In this document: in pieces, positions 54,684 through 62,829 of the stretch
Layout of the letters: the number at the start of each line of letters is the position of its first letter
Numbering within the stretch: the stretch's first letter is position 1
Origin: CAJXQU01 sp965223825
Lineage (GTDB): Bacteria; Pseudomonadota; Gammaproteobacteria; CAJXQU01
Direction: 5' to 3'
DNA: 64,000 nucleotides
Assembly (NCBI GenBank): GCA_965223825.1
Contig: OZ245018.1
Coordinates: 1,984,001 to 2,048,000 of the forward strand
Made by a program: the position numbers and the translations under genes
The notes under the pieces: generated by a model
Seen by the model: the letters and a program-made list of their open reading frames with translations, nothing else
Told to the model about the DNA's origin: nothing
Database searches by the model: none

Positions 54684-55283
54684 CTAACTCAGGTACGTAT
54701 TGTGTAATGTTTTAAACCAAGTAAAAAGTTTGGGGTGATCGCTTGTCACCCCAACAGCGTATTTTTCAGCAAGCACAAAGCGAGGTAACAATGCCGTATC
54801 TGCCCAAGAAAAGCCTGCTTTAAAAAAACTCTCACTCGACTCAATCTTGTTTTCTAAATAATCGAGCGTGTTGTTCCATTCAACTTCGCCATCTGAAATA
54901 CGATCACGATCCCATTCGTTTTCCGCTTTCGATCGTTTTTCGAAAATCACCTCACGCAAACCACGACCCGCAATCTGATTACTGTAAATGGCTAATTGAC
55001 GTATTTGATGTCGCTCGGCCAACGTACCAGGTAATAGGCTTTGACCTGCTGTCACAGCATGATCTTGTAAATAGAGCATGATCGAGACCGAATCCCAAAT
55101 CGTTTCACCCGTTTCGTCGTTTAATAAAATGGGTAAGGTTGTTTGTGGAGCCAACTTACGCAATGCGGCATGATCAACGTCTTTTTTCTCAAGTAAATCG
55201 TATTGAATATTAAGATAAGACAAGGCAATTTTAACTTGCCAGCAAAATGGACAGTCGTATTTTGAGTAAAGTGTAAATGTCAC
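54684..55283 (-). CDS. Glutathione S-transferase / glutaredoxin-2-like protein
   Basis: About 199 residues with a thioredoxin-fold N terminus carrying CPFC (LYSKYDCPFCWQVKIAL), the cis-Pro region TTLPILLND and a helical C-terminal GST domain (FFKAGFSWADTALLPRF). It probably uses glutathione for reduction or conjugation. The frame starts with non-ATG codons: GTG at 55283 fits the family best, with TTG at 55295 as the alternative; neither has a good ribosome site. It lies downstream of the DsbA-like gene. Confidence 0.75.
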   Translation of the reverse strand: MTFTLYSKYDCPFCWQVKIALSYLNIQYDLLEKKDVDHAALRKLAPQTTLPILLNDETGETIWDSVSIMLYLQDHAVTAGQSLLPGTLAERHQIRQLAIYSNQIAGRGLREVIFEKRSKAENEWDRDRISDGEVEWNNTLDYLENKIESSESFFKAGFSWADTALLPRFVLAEKYAVGVTSDHPKLFTWFKTLHNTYLS

Positions 55284-55321
55284 AATAATGATCAACTCTG
55301 ATTTTGTTTAAAAAATACACA

Positions 55322-55915
55322 CTAAATTCTACGCGCACGCAGCTCATCAAGGTGTTCGTGTACAAAATCGATCCGATCATTTCCCCAAAAGATCGCTTCA
55401 CCAATAACAAACGTCGGCACGCCAAAAACGCCTAAACTGTCCGCTTCCGCCTTATTCGCTGCTAGTGTATTTTTATACGCCTCTGACTGTAATGCATTCA
55501 GCATGTCATTTTTACCCAGGCCAACCTTTTCACCGACATCTAAAATAACCTGCTCTTCACCAATATCTAAACCGTAAGACCACTCTGCCCGCATCATCTC
55601 AACAATGTAATCTCGTAATACATCCTGCTCCTGCGCAAGTAAGGAGACGAGCCCAGCATGGGTTGGATCCGTTGTAAGCGGTGGAGGATTAAGCGGTACA
55701 CCCATTCGGCGCGCCCAACGCGCAACGTCTTGACGGGTTAAGGGAATTTTTATCTTGGCACGTTCTGGTGCTGAGCGCCCATCCCAGCCACCAAATGGAC
55801 GCCAGATCAGGTTCGTGTGATAGTCATCGAAGATACTCCAAAGCCGTTTCGATGCCAGATAACAATACGGACTCCGAAAGTTGAAAAAAAGTTTAACATC
55901 TACCGACTCGTTCAA
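55322..55915 (-). CDS. DsbA-like protein, 2-hydroxychromene-2-carboxylate isomerase/kappa-GST family
   Basis: A 197-residue cytoplasmic thioredoxin-fold protein. The motif FFNFRSPYCYLASKRL at the N terminus has the Ser-Pro-Tyr active-site form of this family rather than CxxC, and GVFGVPTFVIG supplies the cis-Pro loop. Members isomerise aromatic-degradation intermediates or bind glutathione; no aromatic genes are nearby, so the substrate is unknown. The likely start is TTG at 55915, with GGGAG nine bases upstream. Confidence 0.78.
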   Translation of the reverse strand: MNESVDVKLFFNFRSPYCYLASKRLWSIFDDYHTNLIWRPFGGWDGRSAPERAKIKIPLTRQDVARWARRMGVPLNPPPLTTDPTHAGLVSLLAQEQDVLRDYIVEMMRAEWSYGLDIGEEQVILDVGEKVGLGKNDMLNALQSEAYKNTLAANKAEADSLGVFGVPTFVIGEAIFWGNDRIDFVHEHLDELRARRI

Positions 55916-55941
55916 AATTTATTTCTCCCAAAATAGGTGTA

Positions 55942-55988
55942 TTATCAAATGATTAATTCAATACTAATGCAATATCATATGCTTGATA
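55942..55988. promoter_or_regulatory. Candidate LysR binding region between the DsbA-like gene and the LysR gene
   Basis: Two AT-rich dyads, one ATCA-AA-TGAT type at 55944-55953 and one TATCA-N6-TGATA type at 55973-55988, lie in the divergent promoter gap. LysR regulators usually bind such sites beside their own gene. Confidence 0.35.
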
Positions 55989-56037
55989 ACAATCATCAAT
56001 AGCAAAACACTTATGAATAATATTCACAGGATGTGTT

Positions 56038-56931
56038 ATGGATAAAATGACGGAGATGAGCGTCTTTGTCGAAGTCGCCCGCAGTGATAGTTTTTCCTCT
56101 GCAGCACGTCGTTTACGGTTGTCGCCCTCCTCTGTCAGTAAAATCATCACACGCCTCGAAAGCCGACTCGGTGTCCGTTTATTCAACCGCACCACACGCA
56201 CATTACACTTAACTGAAAGTGGTGAATTATTTTTTAGTCAATGCCTGGATATTCTTGATAAAGTTGATCAAGCTGAAGATTTAATCGCGAAAGAAACTCA
56301 CGCCCCGAAAGGAATATTAACCATAAATTGCTCGCCTGGTTTTGCGAAATATCAACTTGCAAGTAAGATTCCGGCCTTTCTTGATCAACATCCCGAACTG
56401 GAACTCAACGTCCAATTAAACGGCGAACAGATTGATCTGATCAAAGCCGATGTGGACCTCGCGATCAGACTCGGCCCTCTACAAGACTCTAACCTAATCG
56501 CTCGAAAACTTGGGGAATGTCGTCGCGTCGTCTGTGCTAGCCCTGCTTATTTAAAAAAATATGGCGAGCCAGAATTACCCGCTGATCTGAAAAAACATAA
56601 CTGCTTATCGATCTCAACGAATGTGTCTTTTAATCACTGGAACTTCACTGTCGGACGACGCAAACGAACCATTTCTGTTAACGGAAACGTCGTGACGGAT
56701 AATGTCGACTTACTACGCGATTTGGCCTTAAAGGGCTTGGGTATTGTGCGATTATCTGAATTCATGATCGGGAAAGATTTACAAAAAGGAAAACTCATAC
56801 CGATCTTGTCAAAATACAATAACGAAATGCAGTACGTACATCTTGTTTATCCTCACCGCCAACAACTACCAATAAAAACTAAAATTTTCATCGAGTACTT
56901 AGTCGAGACCTTCCAAAATAATAACTGGTAA
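56038..56931 (+). CDS. LysR-family transcriptional regulator
   Basis: A 297-residue DNA-binding regulator. The N-terminal winged helix has FVEVARSDSFSSAARRLRL and LSPSSVSKIITRLESRLGVR, and the rest is a periplasmic-binding-protein-like effector domain (GILTINCSPGFAKYQL, DVDLAIRLGPLQDSNLIARK). The pattern is of the DsgA/CrgA subgroup. It is divergent from the two thioredoxin-fold genes and converges with the AhpD-like gene, so these may be targets. Confidence 0.92.
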   Translation: MDKMTEMSVFVEVARSDSFSSAARRLRLSPSSVSKIITRLESRLGVRLFNRTTRTLHLTESGELFFSQCLDILDKVDQAEDLIAKETHAPKGILTINCSPGFAKYQLASKIPAFLDQHPELELNVQLNGEQIDLIKADVDLAIRLGPLQDSNLIARKLGECRRVVCASPAYLKKYGEPELPADLKKHNCLSISTNVSFNHWNFTVGRRKRTISVNGNVVTDNVDLLRDLALKGLGIVRLSEFMIGKDLQKGKLIPILSKYNNEMQYVHLVYPHRQQLPIKTKIFIEYLVETFQNNNW

Positions 56932-56935
56932 AAGA

Positions 56936-57535
56936 TCAAACCTCATGCTTACCCGCTGTCCAACCTTTATCCGCTAACAGTTCCGTCGCGATCGACAACG
57001 GCTCCTCTTCTAACGGCGTTGCCATCGAATCATTCCATCGATTAAAAAAACCGAACATACCGACCACACCAAGGATCTCGACAATCTGATCATCCGCCCA
57101 ATAACTAGCGAGTTTTTCATATAACTCATCCGTCACCGCATTCGGTGAGGACGCTGCCGCTAAGGCAAAATCCAATGCAACACGCTCTTTATCTGAAAAC
57201 AATGGATTACTTGAATATTCATAGATAGCAGACATTTTCTCATCACTAATTCCTAATCGCGTGGCGCTCACTGACGTATGCGCTTTGCAATACAAACAAC
57301 CCGACGCATGACTAGCGATATGTGCAACAAGACGCTTAAAACCTAAATCGACATGACTGTCCGGTGCAAAAACCGCCTTATTCATTTGAATCACCGCTAA
57401 CGCGATCGCAGGGACGCGTTGCATCGTAAGCAAACTGTTAGGAACAAAACCCAATGTATTAACAAAATGATCAAACGCCACTTTAAGATCATCATTCTGA
57501 CAATCATCGATAGTTAATGGTGACATACGACTCAT
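56936..57535 (-). CDS. Carboxymuconolactone decarboxylase/AhpD-like peroxidase-related protein
   Basis: A 199-residue AhpD-fold protein. The redox motif CLYCKAHT (CxxC plus His) lies near residue 83, and FVPNSLLTMQRVPAI near 32 and NRWNDSMATPLE near 170 are family features. It is probably a peroxidase helper or oxidoreductase, and its substrate is unknown. ATG at 57535 is chosen because a GGAGGAG precedes it by seven bases. Confidence 0.82.
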   Translation of the reverse strand: MSRMSPLTIDDCQNDDLKVAFDHFVNTLGFVPNSLLTMQRVPAIALAVIQMNKAVFAPDSHVDLGFKRLVAHIASHASGCLYCKAHTSVSATRLGISDEKMSAIYEYSSNPLFSDKERVALDFALAAASSPNAVTDELYEKLASYWADDQIVEILGVVGMFGFFNRWNDSMATPLEEEPLSIATELLADKGWTAGKHEV

Positions 57536-57688
57536 ACTCAACTCCTCCTGTTTTTTTACATCATATAAACAGCGGCATTAATTACATAGAGGAATAAAAT
57601 AAAAACACTTGTGAAATTAATTCATAAAATAAAGCATGCAAACACTTAAACAGTGGCGGATAGATCAACCAATAATGTTATCTAATTA

Positions 57689-58156
57689 TTGTTCAGAAAG
57701 TCAGAATTAGCACTGCCTTGGGTTAATAAGTATGAAAGAAGTAAAGTAAAAATAAAAGGACGGGAAGTCTGGCAATATCATTTCGCCGAGGAAGTGTACC
57801 CTGACGAGTTAATAAAGCTTTCTGAAGGTAAGTCATATCAAGAAGGTGCATTAAAGAAAGTTACGGTAAATAGCTACGAACGTAACCCAAGGGCGAGACA
57901 GGAATGTATTCAAATTTATAAAGCTATATGTTCTTGCTGTGGTTTTGACTTTCATTCCGTATACGGAGATATTGGATTTGGGTTTATACATGTACACCAT
58001 ATAAAGCCAGTTTCCGAAATAGATGGAGAATATGAGGTAAGTCCAAGGGAAGACTTAAGGCCAGTTTGTCCTAATTGCCATGCAATGCTTCATCGGAAAA
58101 CACCTCCTTACAGCATTAATGAAGTTAAAGAATTCATTGAAAAAAATCGTACCTAG
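57689..58156 (+). CDS. HNH endonuclease, possible integron-cassette gene
   Basis: A 155-residue protein with an HNH nuclease core: CSCCGFDFHSVYG, FIHVHHIKPVSE and CPNCHAMLHR supply the zinc cysteines and catalytic histidine. YERNPRARQECI before the core is common in McrA-like HNH proteins. There is no in-frame ATG near the start; TTG at 57689 is the only early candidate, so the 5' end may be lost or non-standard. It is AT-richer than its neighbours. Its TAG stop lies within an attC-like palindrome, as in many integron cassettes. Restriction of foreign DNA is possible but unproven. Confidence 0.72.
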   Translation: MFRKSELALPWVNKYERSKVKIKGREVWQYHFAEEVYPDELIKLSEGKSYQEGALKKVTVNSYERNPRARQECIQIYKAICSCCGFDFHSVYGDIGFGFIHVHHIKPVSEIDGEYEVSPREDLRPVCPNCHAMLHRKTPPYSINEVKEFIEKNRT

Positions 58157-58254
58157 CAATTGCATTCAGCCGCCCCATTATTGCGACATTTCGTTTGTGG
58201 CTATTGCCACAAACCTTACGTCGCAATAATGGTCGGCTGATGCTGGGCATTATG
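58154..58254 (+). repeat. attC-like (integron recombination site-like) palindrome
   Basis: About 100 bases that fold almost end to end. CCTAGCAATTGCATTCAGCC at the left resembles the left end of classical attC sites (CCTAACAATTC...), and GGCTGATGCTGGGCATTATG at the right resembles GGGCGTTATG of Vibrio repeats. GCATTCAGCCG pairs with CGGCTGATGC with one unpaired base, as in attC stems. Inside are a perfect 13-bp repeat (CCATTATTGCGAC) and a 9-bp hairpin (GTTTGTGGC, TATT loop). Both core sites deviate by one base from consensus (TAGC for TAAC, ATTATG for GTTATG), so it may be inactive. Confidence 0.55.
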
Positions 58255-58324
58255 TTCCTCTCTAGATACTGAACAATGGGCGAAAGAGACAGGCAAGCAT
58301 GGTGAATTCCAAGGAGTGAATTAA
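58241..58324 (+). pseudogene. Possible C-terminal gene remnant next to the attC-like site
   Basis: A short frame reads out of the palindrome as LDTEQWAKETGKHGEFQGVN and then stops. The composition looks like real protein, but only about 20 residues remain and I do not recognise the family. It may be the tail of a gene cut by cassette insertion, or chance. Confidence 0.25.
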
Positions 58325-58423
58325 GGAGTCAACCAACTAAATCCACTCCAGCAAATGTTTTTACCGTAACCACCTGCATTTCAATTAAACCTTACCCGAC
58401 TAACATAGTTCGAGTTCATTTAT

Positions 58424-59572
58424 TTATTCTCGTTCAGATATCGTTTTAAACGTGAGGTTTTCTGGGCCGGTATAATTCGCGCTTGGTCGTATAATTTTGC
58501 CATCTTCACGTTGTTCGATAACATGCGCTGCCCAGCCGGAGGTTCTGGAGATTACAAATAATGGGGTGAACATCGCTGTCGGTACATTCATTAATGAATA
58601 GGATACGGCGGAGAACCAGTCGAGGTTGGGGAACATTTTTTTCTCTTCCCACATGACGCTTTCGATGCGTTCTGCGATGTTGTACATCTTCAAATTATTT
58701 GCTGCTTCGCCTAATTCTTTTGCGACCGATTTGATCACGCGGTTACGTGGATCACCAGTCGTGTAGACAGGATGGCCAAAACCGATCACGATTTCTTTGC
58801 GTGCCATGCGTTCACGAATATCCGCTTCTGCTTCATCGGCTTTTGAATATCGTTGTTGAATATCAAACGCGACTTCGTTTGCGCCACCATGCTTCGGGCC
58901 ACGCAGTGCACCGATCGCGCCTGTGATGCAAGAAAACATATCAGAACCTGTTCCGGCGATCACACGTCCGGTAAATGTGGAGGCATTAAACTCATGTTCT
59001 GCATAGAGAATCAATGAAGTATGCATCGCACGAACCCAAAGATCCGATGGCTTCTCACCATGCAATAAATGCAAGAAATGTCCCCCGATAGAATCGTCAT
59101 CGGTTTCTACTTCGATGCGTTTTCCATTCACAGAAAAGTGATACCAATACAATAACATTGATCCGAAACAGGCCATTAAGCGATCCGCAATGTCACGCGC
59201 ACCAGCCATGTTGTGATCTTCTTTTTCAGGTAATAACGCACCCAGTAGTGAGCAACCAGTGCGTAGAACATCCATCGGATGTGCTGATGGTGGAATTTGT
59301 TCAAGACCATTTTTTACGGCAACCGGTAAACCGCGCATGCTGCGTAATTTTGTTTTGTACGCATCAAGTTCTGCTTGGACGGGTAATTGCCCATGCACTA
59401 ATAAATAGGCAATTTCTTCAAACTCACATGTCTCAGAAATATCAAGAATGTCATAACCACGATAATGCAGATCATTACCTGTTAGACCAACAGTACACAG
59501 CGCTGTATTTCCCGCAGCAGTGCCACTTAATGCGACGGATTTTTTTGCTTTTGGTTTGTTTTCTTGTGTCAT
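58424..59572 (-). CDS. prpC: 2-methylcitrate synthase (citrate synthase family) PrpC
   Basis: Condenses propionyl-CoA with oxaloacetate (or acetyl-CoA). The 382 residues begin at ATG 59572, which has GGGAAAG upstream; the frame runs further but into the prpB gap without support. Citrate synthase features are GLTGNDLHYRGYDI near residue 30, GPKHGGANE with an active-site His, GFGHPVYTTGDPR, and the catalytic Asp/Arg region NLDWFSAVSY, FVISRTSGWAAHV. The prpB neighbour favours methylcitrate synthase. It is last in the gntR-prpB-prpC unit. Confidence 0.9.
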   Translation of the reverse strand: MTQENKPKAKKSVALSGTAAGNTALCTVGLTGNDLHYRGYDILDISETCEFEEIAYLLVHGQLPVQAELDAYKTKLRSMRGLPVAVKNGLEQIPPSAHPMDVLRTGCSLLGALLPEKEDHNMAGARDIADRLMACFGSMLLYWYHFSVNGKRIEVETDDDSIGGHFLHLLHGEKPSDLWVRAMHTSLILYAEHEFNASTFTGRVIAGTGSDMFSCITGAIGALRGPKHGGANEVAFDIQQRYSKADEAEADIRERMARKEIVIGFGHPVYTTGDPRNRVIKSVAKELGEAANNLKMYNIAERIESVMWEEKKMFPNLDWFSAVSYSLMNVPTAMFTPLFVISRTSGWAAHVIEQREDGKIIRPSANYTGPENLTFKTISERE

Positions 59573-59585
59573 TTTCTTTCCCACA

Positions 59586-60482
59586 TTATGCATTTTTTTG
59601 ATCGAATAATTGATCGAGTTTTTCTTCGTAATCGTGATATCCGAGGTAATCATAGAGATCATCACGTGTCTGCATTAAATGTAATGCATCGGCTTGTGAT
59701 CCGGTTTGACGCAGTGTTGAATACACTTTTAATGCTGCGGCATTCATGGCGCGAAAGGCTGATAGTGGATACAGCGCCATACTCACTTTCGCCGACGCCA
59801 GCTCTTCAGTGGTGAATAATGGCGTCGATCCGAACTCCGTAATATTTGCTAAAACCGGCACGTTGACAGCTTCAACAAATTGTTCGTACATGGCAAGCTC
59901 CGTCATGGCTTCTGGAAAAATCATATCCGCACCTGCTTCGACGCAGGCACAGGCACGATCAATCGCGGCATCCAAGCCATCTACTGCGAGTGCGTCGGTG
60001 CGCGCCATGATCACGAAATTAGGGTCAGTTTTTGCATCTACAGCAGCTTTAATCCGATCAACCATTTCATCTTGCGAGACGATTGCCTTATTCGGCCGAT
60101 GTCCACAACGTTTTTGCTGTACTTGATCTTCGATATGAACCGCCGCCGCACCCGCTTTGATCATCGAACGAACCGTGCGTGCAATATTAAAAGCCCCACC
60201 CCAACCTGTATCGATATCGACCAGGACGGGCAGATCCGTCACGTCGGTTATTCGCCGAACGTCGATCAATACATCTTCCATCGAGGTGATACCCAAGTCT
60301 GGTACGCCACACGATCCTGCAGCAACGCCACCACCGGAAATATACAACGCTTTAAAACCTGACGCTTCGGCGAGGCGTGCGTGATAAGCATTGATCGCAC
60401 CGACAACTTGTAAGGGACTCTCTTCGTTAACGGCCTGTCTAAAGCGTGATCCTGCTGATGAAATTAGCGGTGTTTTTGGCAT
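59586..60482 (-). CDS. prpB: 2-methylisocitrate lyase PrpB
   Basis: Splits 2-methylisocitrate to pyruvate and succinate. The 298 residues have the isocitrate-lyase superfamily fold with YISGGGVAAGSCGVPDLG, DIDTGWGGAFN (metal-binding Asp), HIEDQVQQKRCGHRPNKAIV containing the catalytic KRCGH, and ARTDALAVDGLDAAIDRA. One base separates it from gntR upstream and 13 from prpC downstream. Confidence 0.95.
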   Translation of the reverse strand: MPKTPLISSAGSRFRQAVNEESPLQVVGAINAYHARLAEASGFKALYISGGGVAAGSCGVPDLGITSMEDVLIDVRRITDVTDLPVLVDIDTGWGGAFNIARTVRSMIKAGAAAVHIEDQVQQKRCGHRPNKAIVSQDEMVDRIKAAVDAKTDPNFVIMARTDALAVDGLDAAIDRACACVEAGADMIFPEAMTELAMYEQFVEAVNVPVLANITEFGSTPLFTTEELASAKVSMALYPLSAFRAMNAAALKVYSTLRQTGSQADALHLMQTRDDLYDYLGYHDYEEKLDQLFDQKNA

Positions 60483-60483
60483 A

Positions 60484-61203
60484 TTATTCTTCCGTATTGT
60501 TCAGGCTTTGTTCGACATTTTCGCGCGATAAACGGATATGTCGGGCCATATGAAATTGCGCCATCTCAGCATCGCGCTGACTGATCGCATCGACAATATA
60601 TTCATGCTCGGTAAATGCTCGTGGGACGCGTTTACTGACCATGCCGAACTGGTAGCGATATAAACGGATCAGATGATAAAAATCATGACAAAACATCTCG
60701 ATCAAGCGTGAGTTTTTACTACCTTTGACAATACGAAAATGAAAATCCATATCGCCTTCTTTTTGAAAATAATTCTGATCGTTAACAACTTGAGTTTTAT
60801 GTTGTTGTAGAAGTAATTGTAGATCTGCGATTTCTTCGTCGGTCATGTTTTTCGCGGCAAGTCCGGCTGCCAACCCTTCCAGCGATTCGCGAATTTGATA
60901 AATCTCAATTAAATGTTGGCGAGATAATTTGACAACACGTGCGCCAACATTCGGTTTTCTTTCGATTAAATGACACGCTTCAAGGCGGCTCAATGCTTCA
61001 CGTAATGGCCCGCGACTCACACCATACTGACGTGAAATAACCGGTTCACTGATCTTACTACCCGCTGAGATCTCACCTTCAACAATGGCTTTTTGCAGTT
61101 TATGAAAAACGGTTTCAGCAATGGTTTCGTTTGCTGGCGCTGATGTAGTAAGAACGTCAATCGGTAAATCAGGGATCGTTAGCTTATTCGAAGATTTAGT
61201 CAC
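60484..61203 (-). CDS. GntR-family (FadR/FCD) regulator of the prp genes
   Basis: A 239-residue regulator with an N-terminal GntR winged helix (EGEISAGSKISEPVISRQYG, VSRGPLREALSRLEACHLI) and an FCD ligand domain with metal-type histidines (DMDFHFRIV, MARHIRLS). The start is GTG at 61203 with AAGG seven bases upstream. It is the first gene of the prpBC unit and probably represses its own promoter through the TTGTCRACAA sites at 61217 and 61279. Confidence 0.92.
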   Translation of the reverse strand: MTKSSNKLTIPDLPIDVLTTSAPANETIAETVFHKLQKAIVEGEISAGSKISEPVISRQYGVSRGPLREALSRLEACHLIERKPNVGARVVKLSRQHLIEIYQIRESLEGLAAGLAAKNMTDEEIADLQLLLQQHKTQVVNDQNYFQKEGDMDFHFRIVKGSKNSRLIEMFCHDFYHLIRLYRYQFGMVSKRVPRAFTEHEYIVDAISQRDAEMAQFHMARHIRLSRENVEQSLNNTEE

Positions 61204-61216
61204 ACCAAAACCTTTT

Positions 61217-61293
61217 TTGTCGACAATATATCAATAAATTAGAGTATATATCGATTAAATTTATATTTAAATCAATTATTGTCAACAATATAT
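61217..61293 (-). promoter_or_regulatory. Promoter and twin operator sites of the gntR-prpBC unit
   Basis: TTGTCGACAATATAT (61217-61231) and TTGTCAACAATATAT (61279-61293) are near-identical 15-mers, each with a TTGTC-GACAA type dyad, 62 bp apart. A minus-strand promoter TTGTTG-N17-TATAAA lies at 61260-61288, so one operator covers its -35 and the other lies just past the start. This is a typical repressor layout. Confidence 0.65.
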
Positions 61294-61463
61294 GAAAGCC
61301 ATGTTTAAAGAATATTCGCCGGATTTATATATACGACGAAAAATGGACAACGATATGAAACGAAAAACGAAGTTAGTACAGATTTATCGAGGTCAAACAC
61401 GACCGAGAAGACAATAGAACATTGCCCTCTCGGTGTGTCCAAAAATTGAGGTTGGATATTCTT

Positions 61464-61997
61464 TTATTCGAGGTTTGCGTGGCGTTCGCGCATTTCCTCT
61501 TCAGGAATATCCTTCTCGTGGATTAAGTGAGAAACGACCGCTTCAAGAAAAATCAGCGTCGATAACTCAAACATGGTACCCATTGGCATGCCTTTGGTCG
61601 GGTTGTATTGTGACTCTTCTCCAATCTGCAAAACTTCATCTGCCAGATCAGCGATTGATGAGCTGTCGCGAGAACTAATGAGTAAAATCCTCGCGCCAAC
61701 GGATTTCGCTTTTCGAGTAAAACCGATCAACTGCTCAGTTTCACCCGATCCGGAAATCACCACAAATACATCGCCGTTGCCAATACTCGGCGTCACAACT
61801 TCACCGATCACACTGACCTCATAACCACCGTGCATCAGCCGCATGGCGAGGAAGTTACCGACAAGTTTTGAACGCCCAGCACCGCACACGAAAATCCGCC
61901 TTGCCTGATCTAAACAGGTGATCAGTTTTGCTTCATATTCGTCCGGAGTGACAGCTAACACATTTTCAATTTTTTCCAGAATTTGCTGTCGATGCAT
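61464..61997 (-). CDS. phi: 6-phospho-3-hexuloisomerase
   Basis: Converts hexulose-6-phosphate to fructose-6-phosphate, the second step of RuMP formaldehyde fixation. The 177 residues form one SIS domain: VCGAGRSKLVGNFLAMRLMH near residue 37, VISGSGETEQLIGFTRKAKS near 80 and NPTKGMPMGTMFELS near 134 are family motifs. It lies six bases downstream of hps. Confidence 0.95.
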   Translation of the reverse strand: MHRQQILEKIENVLAVTPDEYEAKLITCLDQARRIFVCGAGRSKLVGNFLAMRLMHGGYEVSVIGEVVTPSIGNGDVFVVISGSGETEQLIGFTRKAKSVGARILLISSRDSSSIADLADEVLQIGEESQYNPTKGMPMGTMFELSTLIFLEAVVSHLIHEKDIPEEEMRERHANLE

Positions 61998-62003
61998 AGC
62001 ACG

Positions 62004-62645
62004 TTACCCTTTCGCAAGATTGACAAGTTCGCGTAATTCTCGTGCAGAATCTGCTGGTGAATCCGCTCCATAAATTGCCGCGCCGACAACCACAATATCT
62101 GCGCCTGCTCTCACCGTGCCTTGAATCGTGTCACGGTTAATCCCACCAGCAACTGACACTTTTACGGGTAAATTCAGATCCGCAATGGTTTTTAAATCCT
62201 GGAAAGGTGTTTGTCCAGATGCCTGCGCATCCAGACCCGTGTGTACACCAATGATATGTGCACCGTTTGTCACCGCGTCTTTTGCGACGGCAACTTTATC
62301 TTTAACACCGATCAGATCAACCTGTGCTTCGCCCGCATTTGCATTTGCCGCTTTGATCACGCCTTTAATCGTTGCCATATCCGCAGCACCCAGTACCGTC
62401 GTGATTCTGCCGCCTGCTTTAAAAAACGGTGCGGCTTCATATTCACCGGCGTCCATGGTTTTCAGATCAACTAAAATCTTTTTATCTGGATGCGCTGCTT
62501 TTAATGCGTGCACAATTTTTTCACCATTAAATTTAATGCATGGTGTACCGATCTCAATAATATCAATATACGGTGCTGCCTGAGCAGCAAGTGCCAGCGT
62601 AGTGTCAAAGTCTAATGAATCCAATGCTAATTGAATTTCAGCCAT
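62004..62645 (-). CDS. hps: 3-hexulose-6-phosphate synthase
   Basis: Joins formaldehyde to ribulose 5-phosphate, the entry step of the RuMP cycle. The 213 residues are a complete OMP-decarboxylase-superfamily barrel: LALDSLDFDTTL at the start, EIGTPCIKFNGEKIV, the catalytic DLKTMDAGEYE, VDLIGVKDK and the phosphate-binding VAGGINRDTI and GAAIYGADSP. Strong evidence that the host is a methylotroph or detoxifies formaldehyde. Starts a unit with phi; a promoter lies just upstream. Confidence 0.97.
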   Translation of the reverse strand: MAEIQLALDSLDFDTTLALAAQAAPYIDIIEIGTPCIKFNGEKIVHALKAAHPDKKILVDLKTMDAGEYEAAPFFKAGGRITTVLGAADMATIKGVIKAANANAGEAQVDLIGVKDKVAVAKDAVTNGAHIIGVHTGLDAQASGQTPFQDLKTIADLNLPVKVSVAGGINRDTIQGTVRAGADIVVVGAAIYGADSPADSARELRELVNLAKG

Positions 62646-62691
62646 TTTTTATTACTCCATTTAAGTTTAAAAATTTTCCCCATTATAGGGA

Positions 62692-62712
62692 AAGTGTTAC
62701 AGATTCAGTCAA
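62692..62712 (-). promoter_or_regulatory. Promoter of hps-phi
   Basis: A consensus TATAAT (62692-62697) with a TTGACT -35 candidate (62707-62712) at 19-bp spacing, slightly long. It lies about 47 bp before the hps start, whose ribosome site is TGGAGT. Confidence 0.5.
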
Positions 62713-62767
62713 TAGAAGTATGACAATCTGTTGTCTTTTGCCTTATTTCAGACAAAAAGATGCCTTT

Positions 62768-62792
62768 ACCGTCAGGTGTAAAACCTGACGGT
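62768..62792 (-). terminator. Hairpin between tal and hps
   Basis: A perfect 10-bp stem ACCGTCAGGT/ACCTGACGGT with a five-base loop lies about 40 bp after the tal stop. On the minus strand five T follow after nine bases, so termination may be partial and hps-phi may also be read from the tal promoter. Confidence 0.6.
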
Positions 62793-62829
62793 ATCTGTTT
62801 TCTGTTTATTATTTTGGTGAAAAAGTGGG

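Noticed and set aside
57600..58330. Insertion sequence or homing nuclease element
   Set aside because: No transposase, no terminal inverted repeats bounding the ORF and no target duplication seen; the attC-like reading explains the palindrome better.
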